Assembly (NCBI GenBank): GCA_036250195.1
Contig: JAVHZZ010000010.1
Location: forward strand, 107,374,278 to 107,438,277
Direction of reading: 5' to 3'
Source: Mixophyes australis
Taxonomy: Eukaryota > Chordata > Amphibia > Anura > Limnodynastidae
Length of the DNA stretch: 64,000 nucleotides
A program made the position numbers and the translations under genes. The notes beneath the pieces are model-generated. The model searched no databases. It saw nothing but the letters and a program-made list of their open reading frames with translations, and was not told the origin of the DNA. Of the stretch, positions 55,578 to 64,000 are shown one piece after another (within the stretch, counting starts at the first letter, position 1; every line of letters starts with the position of its first letter).

Positions 55578-56149
55578 ATGGAGTATATCAAAGCCAATTA
55601 ATCTGAAGGCAATTTGATTAATCTAATAACAGAACTGCCTCAAACCACCCAAATCATACCTAAGGGAGGGCTGGCAAATTTTAGCCCGGGGAGCAAAACT
55701 CGACTCAGCAGCCTATTAGGAACATTTTAAAGGAAAAAAAAATACAGATGGCCCAGTGACCCAGCCCAAGGTAGCCACTATGGGACCGGCCTGGGGGGAA
55801 AATGCCCCCCAGCCCCTTGTCATACCCCGGTTTCCCTCACATTTATTAAGCAACTTTCCCATTCTGAGAAGCCGCTCCCATTTTGACTGCGCCTAATCAC
55901 AAGTGTTGTGCCCAAATTAGGGTGATTACACAAATAATGGATCACTTTGATGTTATATGGTGGATATACCCTAAAGTCCTCACCACTCCTTCGCTTGATC
56001 ATTGAGTCCTATGATGGCTGCAAGGGTGAATGCTCGATGGGACATACACACAACTTGTAGATTTTTTTCTCTCATCTATTCTCAATTAAACACTAGCATT
56101 GCATTTCCCCATTGTCCAATGTGACCGGTCCTAACAAACGAAGGAGTGG
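55578..56149. other. Mostly unassigned; possible decayed DNA transposon end
   Basis: GGGAGGGCTGGCAAATTTTA, then GCCCGGGGAGC (55,662-55,695), resembles the start of a dispersed DNA element. No gene is seen. Confidence 0.35.
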
Positions 56150-56325
56150 ATTTATCAAACATTCTAAAAAGGAAGAGTTGAGGTGTTGCCAATAGCAACC
56201 AATCAGATTCTAGCTATCATTTTCAAGAATGTACTACGTATATGACAGCTAGAACCTGATTGGTTGTTACGGGCAACACCTCCATTTTTTCTTTTCAAAC
56301 GGTTTGATAAATCTTCCTACTAGTA
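56150..56325. mobile_element. Palindromic MITE, copy 3
   Basis: GGATTTATCAAACATTCT and AACGGTTTGATAAATCTTCC terminal repeats; AGCAACCAATCAGATTCTAG mirrors CTAGAACCTGATTGGTTG. Same family as 7,290. Confidence 0.8.
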
Positions 56326-58540
56326 TGTTATCTAAGTTTAACTGAGTATACCTGGATAGACAATGATGTGTGCCATGTTGCTGTATATGGAAGAGAACTC
56401 AGGGTTCCGTAAAAACGTATTTGTTTGTGTTACAACTGGTCACAACATCCCTTCCCCATCAATATAAATTCTGGGTGTTTAGGAGGTCAGAAAAGCCATT
56501 ACCCAGAGTCACTGTTATCTTCATTATTATATGAATTAGGACTGACCAGTTCCCATAACATCCGGCTGCAGCGGACGCACCGTGAATCATGGGTTAGAAT
56601 TGATTTTCCAGTAATGGGGAAAAATGTAAACAATCAGCCTCTATAGATTGTGACTAATTTGGGTGGATAGGAATCCCTGCGCTCTAAGCCGCCGCCGAAA
56701 ATAGTCTTCCATTCACCGCGCTTAAATAAACCAGCGCTTTATGGTCGTAATAATTCCATGAAATGGCTTCTCACTTTGATTTACATTTAATAGAAAGTTA
56801 CATAAACAGGAATGATGTAAGCCAACAGCGAGCTCCAGAAACCTACTTTATGTAATGTGGGCACATAAATTCAGTGCAAAGATGGCAACTATATCCGGTG
56901 TAATTAGCTGATCAAAAGATGATTTTATTAGCTTGCAAATAAAAACCTTAATGTGCCTTGTTTTCGCACCAGGGGACGTTCTGCAGACAGGACGCGCGAG
57001 TGGTTTTCGTTTTTGTTTTTTTTAAAGATGATTTGGATTTAAATCTTACAGTTGCGTTTTTTTTTTTTTTATTATTTTAATAAATTTGCAATGTAAAAAT
57101 AACTGTATATGACTTGTGAGAGTTTTCTATTCCCGAGGCATAAAAATGCAGCAAACAGCTACGAGATTACGTTAACTCTGTGTGAGCCGAGAGCAGCTGA
57201 AAGATATTACCTGAGAAGTCGGTTCCAAACCCTTTGAGGGGTTTACATCGTTCTTTGACCTTCTATATATTCGCAGAGAGGCATTTGTGAATAATAATTT
57301 TATACAAATAATTATTATCATATTGGATTATTTTATCGCTTCCAACACTCAAGAGAGAGAGAGATTTTTGTTTATAGGCCGAATACGTTTGTTGCACTGT
57401 GGTAGCTCCAACGCCGGCTTTAAAGCCAGGTTACATTACCATAATAACGGTAATAGGTTTAACACTGCGCTACTTCGGGGGGCATTGAATTCCCCCCCCA
57501 AATGTCACATTTACAAGACACAGAGGCTACATTAAGGCTTTGGGACAATAGCCATAGACTGTATACAGATGATGAGAGAAGAACTAGAGATTTCACTGTC
57601 TATACATCTGTTACACTATCAGCTTTACTTCATCCGAAAGAGTTTAAAGATGATTAAACGCAAATTAATGAAAATATTTCCCTTTTTCCTAAAGAAATTG
57701 AAACATTTATTTAATGATTAGTGGCAATAAGGGGACAACTGTGCTGGCTTTAATTATTATTTTCCCTTTTTATACTTGTATTGTCTTATGTGTTATTAAT
57801 GTACTATAAATGCACTTCTACTGTAATATCCATGTAGATGCCCCCATAGAGAAGCATCTTATTGGAAGTGGCAGCTGAGATTTTCCCTCGGGGTACGTTC
57901 TCTCTCTCTGCCGGCATCAAGGTGGTGTAAGCATCTGCTTGAGTGAGTACAAAAGCTCTGCGGACACTTAGTTTTAGGAGTACACCTCTACCAATGCTCA
58001 CTCTGCACGCGTCTTGTCACGCCAACGTCTGCGCATGTCCGTAAAAACAGATGGGGCTACACACAAAAAAATATGTGATATCAGAGGAGAAAGAAACAGC
58101 TTTTACCTTGTCATGTAGTTTTATAAACTATGACATTAATAGTAAATACTGGGTCAAAGCTTAATCTCAATGTAAAGTTATTAACAACTTTCTTGAGAGA
58201 TACTAGCTGTAAATTTACACTCCCCCTTTAGGTCTTGTTCCTCTTGTCATTATCTCTAAGAATAATTTACATTAGATGTTGGTGTGGATCCGGTGACACT
58301 AATATCATGTGATCATCTACAGCCAATAGCCAATACTATGCAACAATAAACCACAGTAAGTGTTACAGACATTTTAGGTACACACTGTCTGTTCCAATAC
58401 CTTATACCGTGCAGATTTGTGTATGTTTCAGGTTGTCTTTAAATTATTTTGAAACCATGGACAGTGCGGATCTTACTGGTAATATAATCCATTCTGCCAC
58501 GCTGGCCATGGTGCTGAAATCATGTAGGAGTCTAAAGACA
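56326..58540. other. No gene; candidate conserved non-coding stretch at 56,660-56,960
   Basis: 56,760-56,960 has AGCTGATCAAAAGATG beside GTAATTAGC and no repeat hallmarks. T-run at 57,057-57,070. Two (GA)n bases near 57,353-57,363. No exon is supported. Confidence 0.35.
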
Positions 58541-58764
58541 TGGGGCCTGATTCATTAATGATCTTAACTTGAGAAACTTCTTATTTCAGTCTCCTGGACA
58601 AAACCATGGTACAATGCAAGGGGTGCAAATGAGTGTTCTGTTTTTCACATAAGTTAAATACTGACTGTTTTTTCATGTAGCGCACAAATACTTGATAGCT
58701 TATGTGTACACTGAAATTTAAAGTTGATATTTGTGTGCTACATGAAAAAACAGGCAGTATTTAA
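58541..58764 (+). mobile_element. Large foldback element, right arm truncated
   Basis: Left end GGGGCCTGATTCATTAATG. An inverted pair ACTGTTTTTTCATGTAGCGC and GTGCTACATGAAAAAACAGG flanks a ~45-base centre. TTAA occurs at both ends of the hairpin (58,654 and 58,761). The arm left of 58,654 has no mirror on the right, where a (TA)n run begins. Confidence 0.65.

Positions 58765-58799
<35 letters not shown>
58765..58799. repeat. (TA)n microsatellite
   Basis: About 16 TA repeats with one TG interruption, directly at the truncated end of the foldback element. Confidence 0.9.
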
Positions 58800-58801
<2 letters not shown>

Positions 58802-59299
58802 CCTGACATCTCTGAAGATCCCTCCTTTAAATAAATCCGACAGCTACATCCTTATCAAAATGAAAATGCTAAAAGTAGACAGTTATTGGTACATAAGGTA
58901 TAACATGCTCTACTCACCCCCATCTCTGATCTAACATCCACTTTGCACAGACGGTCGTGTGTACTGCTCCATAGCTTAATATGTAATAGTAAATCTGTGA
59001 ATACAAGATACAGCAGTCTCCAGGTAGTACAACATTGTGCACATCACATGTATTAATATTGTGCACTGCTCAGCCAACCTCTGTAAAAGAAAGTTAAACA
59101 CTTTGTTTTTAACACACCTGAAAGGTTAGGCAGTCTTGAAAGGTTGGTGCATTGTTACACTGTGTTCATTTACCTGAGGGTACAATCCTGCTCATAACTT
59201 CTCTTACCATCAGTAACTGTGGAGGAAGGGAAGGTAACTACACACTGATTATTGACACATTACCATTGCTCCTCTTTATTAGGTGAAATGTTTTCTTTT
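58800..59299. other. No feature recognised
   Basis: Unique-looking A+T-rich DNA. Confidence 0.4.
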
Positions 59300-59465
59300 A
59301 CTGTGGAGTAAATGTATCAAACTTTCTAAAAAAGTAAAAGTGGAGGTGTTGTCCATAGCAACGAATCAGATTCCAGTTAGCATGTGTCTAGCACATTCTA
59401 GAGTCTGATTGGTTGCTATGAGTAACACCTCCACTTTAATAAGGTTTGATAAATCTACCCCTATG
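59300..59465. mobile_element. Palindromic MITE, copy 4
   Basis: AAATGTATCAAACTTTCT and AAGGTTTGATAAATCTACCC ends; AGCAACGAATCAGATTCCAG mirrors TAGAGTCTGATTGGTTGCTA; GGAGGTGTTGTCC mirrors AGTAACACCTCC. Same family as 7,290. Confidence 0.8.
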
Positions 59466-60439
59466 TGTCTCGTCTCCCTGTTGATCCTGAACCCCTCAAT
59501 ATTTGCTCCTCTTATCCACAGTTAGATGTAGCACAAAACTGTATTGAGGAACAGGAAATAAAAAATACAAATCGAAATAAAGGAATAAAAAGAGAGGTTG
59601 TTTAATGTCAGATTACTTCAACGCTCTCATCGTCTGTAATGTAAATGTAATATCCGCACATCTACGCTTCCAGCGGTTCCTCAAGTATAACCGCAGCGCT
59701 CACAGAACAGGCCGTTATCACAGTCAGACAGCGCAGTCTCTGTGTGTGTTGCTGGGAGCCCGTCAGGAGGCTGCTGAAACACTGGTGATAACAGTGATGT
59801 AAACTTCAGCGTTTCCCAGCGGCGAATAGTCTTATAAAGACCCAGAGCAGGCCCCATAGAGCGCCCCCTAGTGTTAAAGTATGGGTTAACCTGATCTATC
59901 ATAGGGATTAGATGTCCTAGACAACAACTAATGTACAAAACAATACAAAAATTGTCAAAAAATTATAACAACTATACAGGTAACAAACAACAAAAATCCA
60001 AATGCTCATATACTTCTTTTATTGTGCCCTACACACATAGATGCAACTGTTCATAAAGCACACATATTAGTATCCTAATAATCGCTACAAGTTGCAGAAT
60101 AAACTTGGGGTGAATCGTGTAAGAGTTGCTAAGGGAAGAACCCTGAAAACAGTAATTTTTTAAAAAAATATGTTTGCTTTTACCCCCCTATACACTGCCT
60201 GTAGATTAAAACAATATTAATTTAGTTATGATACAAAAACAAGTCTATCTGTCCTGAAAAAAATACTAAATTCACTTAGGTTGGGGAAAAAGTGAAAAAA
60301 GTTATTTCTGATGAAAACTTATGCAAAGCCAAATAGTTAAAATGAAACGCAGTGAGCACAACAAACCTCTGCCACTGAAAGGACTAGTATAATGGATTGT
60401 ATGCACCCTCCTGCGACTTGTGCTTCTTTATGTGTTTTT
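59466..60439. other. No gene recognised
   Basis: Frames at 59,605-59,938 overlap on both strands without a domain. Confidence 0.4.
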
Positions 60440-60665
60440 ATCTATGTATTTATATCTTTAGGCAGAGTTGTTCTATTTTCCATGTCCCTCGGTTAGGACA
60501 CAAGTTTGTTCCGATCTCTGCATTGGATACAGACAGTCAGAAATCACTTTGATGACATAAATATATGGCTAGACAGCACAGAAAAAAACAATATATGTAG
60601 TAAATACAGGAAGGCATGTACAGACCCTCATAAAGTTGTCTGAAGGTGGAAACACCCCTTAACTA
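60440..60665 (+). repeat. Dispersed repeat family F, copy 3
   Basis: TGATGACATAAATATATGGC, then TAGACAGCAC, matches TGATGATATAATTTCATGGC, then TAAAGAGCAC of copy 1. It ends GTTGTCTGAAGGTGGAAAC. A TAG interrupts the phase open in copies 1 and 2. Confidence 0.55.
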
Positions 60666-63399
60666 GAAGACTCCTTCCCCACTCATACTGGCGCCACCTA
60701 GTGGATGGCATTCAGTGCCTGCAAACAGCTCTGCCAAATACTGTATTCAGGACTATTGTCCTGTTGATGTTGCTTAGATTGCTGGATTATTTCTGGGATC
60801 AGAGCTATACCTTATTATAACCTCAGGTTTCCTGGCATCGAACGCTGCGGTCAGGGTTGTACCTCTGCCAACCGTCTGCTCGACACAAAACAGCATCCAA
60901 TTTATCAAGCGGCCTCATTTTAATGAGCCAGTATATTAGAGCTCTGACAAAGTGGCTCTTGGAAAGTCATTTAATAATTCAACCTCTAAATATCAACAAG
61001 CGCACGGTGACACGGGCGGTAAAGGAGACCTGCTTGTTTCAATCATCATCTCCCAGACACGGAGAGGAAGGGGGGGCATAGATTCACCGAGATGTGACTT
61101 AGGGAAAATTACAGCTTTGTAAGAACAAGGGACAAAGGCTGAACTGTCCACAATGAAATGTTGGTTTTATAGATCAAAGAAGACTTGTATTAAGAGGAAC
61201 AAACTAAATGTATATCGTCCTTCAAATTTATTCATTATAAACTTCATTATATATTCTATTTTTGTCACTCTAATTTTTAATTTAAACTTCAATCCTTAAG
61301 GTTTGACCTGAAACCTCAAATGTAACACAGTGTAATTTTTAATGCTACGTACAAGTATAAGTGCTCGTCACACAGTAATGTACACCCCCCTCATCAGAAA
61401 GAAAGACAAATTGTATGACTAATATAGCAGTAATGATTAACATTGGATTGGATTAGATGCGGTCACCTTTACTAGTTTAATTGTTCAACTATTTATCAAT
61501 TTATTTTAAATAAGTGACAGAGTTTTGTGAAAAAGTACAGCATTCACAGGAATCCGACACAGGTATGCTGAACCATTTAACTGTTTTTTTAGCAGTTCTC
61601 AGGATGGTAAACAGTTCCAACGCTGGTTCAGCAGTCATATCCATAAACAGTGCAAAAAAATCGCCACCACCTACATCTGCCTAGACATATCGTCCCTGTC
61701 TGCAAACCGGCCACTTACTGGCATCGGTAGTCCCACCCACGCATACAGACAGTGTCTTTATCCTCTACCCCAAGCACTACATACAAATGACAACAAAGCA
61801 AAACCAATCACACCCATGTGGAAGACCTGTGTGTGTGTGTGTGTGTGTGTGTGCTAAAAGAGGATCACAGGGAACCTTTAACCCTGTCTGCAGCCTGCTG
61901 CTGCTGACTAGCTGTGTTTTTAACAGATCCCTTATAGGGGAACTGTGGCACAGAGGCATATTTGCCACTGTATTTAAGCTTGATGTTAAATAGACTCTAT
62001 AGACTATAGACTATAGACGCTATAGACTCTTTGTGTGATTAAAAGGTTCTACGCCAACGCCATGGAATTAGTCACCAATTTACAAATTGTTTTCAGTATA
62101 TATGCAGATTCCCTTTTTTCATTTAATATTGGAAATAACGAACATGTTTGTAAATAGAATTGAGTGCGACTCTCATTATTCATTTCCACTTCACCAATGA
62201 TACATTTTGGAGGTTACAGAAGGTTCTAATGGATATAGAGACTGAATCTGTCACTGTTCAACTTCACGAAACAATGACACACAATGTTTACTAACATTCA
62301 ACGGCGCCAGGTCAGTTTCTGGTCTCATATATATTGAACAGAAGTAGCTTAACCTGAAATATGTGACACGGACACAAGTCACGGGGCAAGAACCTATATC
62401 CCCTTTGGCAAGCTGTCCAAACTATCTATGTCTGTCTCAATGCTTTAATACTACAGAACTGATCTGTGCTGTAAAAAAGGGAACATATGATTACATATCA
62501 GATATTTATATATTAAAAACTATTTAGGATTTTAATAATGAGCAATATCTGCTTTTGAATGAAAATAATTCGCTAAACCTTATATTGCTAGTTAAAAAAT
62601 CAAAAACAGATCAAGGGGATTGGCAATGATAATGAAGATGTTGGAGTGATAGGCAGCTGGCTAGTGCTACAAGTAACAGTATGCTAGAAGTAAAGTCTCT
62701 GTAGATGGTGCCAAATCTTTCTTATTGTCCCAAAGCTCACCTAACCATTACATTCTAGTTTGCTTAATATCTATTGGTTTTTGAAGTGATCAAATGCCTT
62801 TGGTACAAGTATTGCTTCCACAATCAGCATGGAGCTTCCCAGTCAGTACTGTACACTAGATAGTAGGGTGGGTAATCTGTGCTTCCAAAATGTGGATGTC
62901 TAACATGCGGCCATTTAAGAAAAAAAGGGGGTAGGGGATTCCAACTACTCTGTAGTGTAGTTCACAACAGAGATTATGTAAATAAAGACATTTATTGTAG
63001 AATTATACATAAATCAGCAATAAGTCTGCTCTGGACAGAACTATAATGCAATTAACAATTTATTAACCACACAAAAGGTAAAAATAAACAACGATAGAAC
63101 ATCAATGAATCGAAAGTAACTGTAAGAAGTATATTCCCATAAAACCTAATAGGTATAAATGTTATTGAGAATAATCCAAGGAAGTCTACAACGGACACAG
63201 AAAAGTTCAACATGGTGTAATTAGAGATGGTTCAATAACGCTGTAGTCAAAAGATGTTCAGTGCAGGGCGTGATGAATTAGAAAATGACTGACGTTCTGC
63301 AGAATGTTCCGCAAGTCTCAAGTTCTTATCCCACAGGAACATTAAATACCTCTCAACCTGAGAGGCCACGTTTCCTTGTTCCCCAAAATAATTCCTCAA
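60666..63399. other. No gene; two simple repeats
   Basis: (TG)12 lies at 61,829-61,853 and an imperfect CTATAGA repeat at 61,991-62,030. Everything else is A+T-rich, with short frames only. Confidence 0.45.
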
Positions 63400-64000
63400 T
63401 CGAATGTAAAGACCATCTGGTGGGATGTTGATGCCAGGCGCTGTTTGGCAGATCTTTTTCAGTTGCTTTTCTATTTGTGTGAATGTTGTGTCCGTCCATT
63501 CCCTTCAATAGGCAGCTGTCAAGGTTATTACCGCCGTGCCGGGGTGACTGAAGTGCCTGTTAGCAATAGACCTGTAGTAGGTGCCGATGTAGATCCTGCA
63601 GTTACACCTGGAGTTGCAGCGGTGACTGCTTCCACTCCTGGATGTGGGCAATGATGTTACGTCTAAGCAATGATGATCCCATACACCGGCAGGGTTTTGT
63701 CAGTCAGGGTGTAGGGGCTAGCTGCATGAGCCCCAGCGGTGAGAGCAGCCACTCCGGTTAGCGGGGGAAAGCAAAGTGGAAGACCAAGGTCCGCGAGTGA
63801 GTAAAGGATTAGTGCGATAAACTCAATGTAGAATCAATGCAAACTAACGCGTTTCACCATTCAAATGCTGGCTTCTTCGGGGATGTTATAGGGTTGAATA
63901 ATCCATATTGCCACTATATATAATCCAGGCTATTGTGGGGAGCAAATTCAATCGATCGAGTACCTTTACGGTCAGGTGTAGCGTAGATTGGATGGGTATG
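63400..64000 (-). mobile_element. Probable Penelope-like element LTR fragment
   Basis: On the minus strand near 63,843-63,890 the order is CCCCGAAGAAGCCAGC, ~8 bases, GGTGAAACGCGTTAG. The 'GAAGAAGCC ... GAAACGCGTT' signature is typical of Penelope-like LTRs, whose ends carry hammerhead-type ribozymes. The first core box reads CCGAAGA rather than CTGATGA, so ribozyme activity is doubtful. The element continues beyond the window; no reverse transcriptase is visible inside. The left boundary is approximate. Confidence 0.5.

Overview
The window looks like non-coding, repeat-rich vertebrate DNA, most likely from a frog or toad. Three things point there. The sequence is A+T-rich and nearly gene-free, with many small palindromic elements. 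Several dispersed families resemble repeats I associate with anuran genomes: a tRNA-type SINE ending in GATGATGATG, 'CAGGCCTGG' hAT hairpins, and elements opening 'GATTCATTAAG'. The one recognisable coding exon is vertebrate. The species cannot be read from the sequence, and no bacterial, plasmid or CRISPR features are seen.

Only one piece of a protein gene is supported: an Ig V-type exon of the TIM (HAVCR/TIMD) phosphatidylserine-receptor family at 52,971-53,972 on the plus strand. It is broken by a ~650-bp insertion flanked by 16-bp target-site duplications, and it lacks one of the six cysteines typical of the family. No signal-peptide, mucin, transmembrane or cytoplasmic exon was found around it, so it is annotated as a pseudogene or orphan exon.

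Layout. 1-14.8 kb: dispersed repeats, a 71-bp minisatellite, two SINEs and a CpG-rich LTR/promoter-like segment. 14.8-18.1 kb: two adjoining minisatellites (17-bp and 18-bp units) that create long spurious open frames. 21.0-22.6 kb: an old degenerate tandem repeat split by a probable solo LTR that carries its own 48-bp minisatellite. 22.8-28.7 kb: dispersed elements and a 20-bp tandem array. 30.0-35.9 kb: an unusual cluster of about 19 tRNA-like units in alternating orientations, including a ~790-bp inverted repeat that is near-identical where compared, with later insertions inside it. 36-52.8 kb: scattered repeats and unique DNA. 52.8-54 kb: the TIM-like exon. 54-64 kb: MITEs, microsatellites and, at the right edge, a Penelope-like LTR fragment.

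The most unusual structure is the tRNA-like cluster at 30-36 kb. The best-supported events, each with target-site duplications, are the retroposon in the Ig exon, the solo LTR at 21.2 kb and a hAT-type MITE at 35.6 kb. All family assignments come from reading the sequence and remembered family features; no database search was possible.
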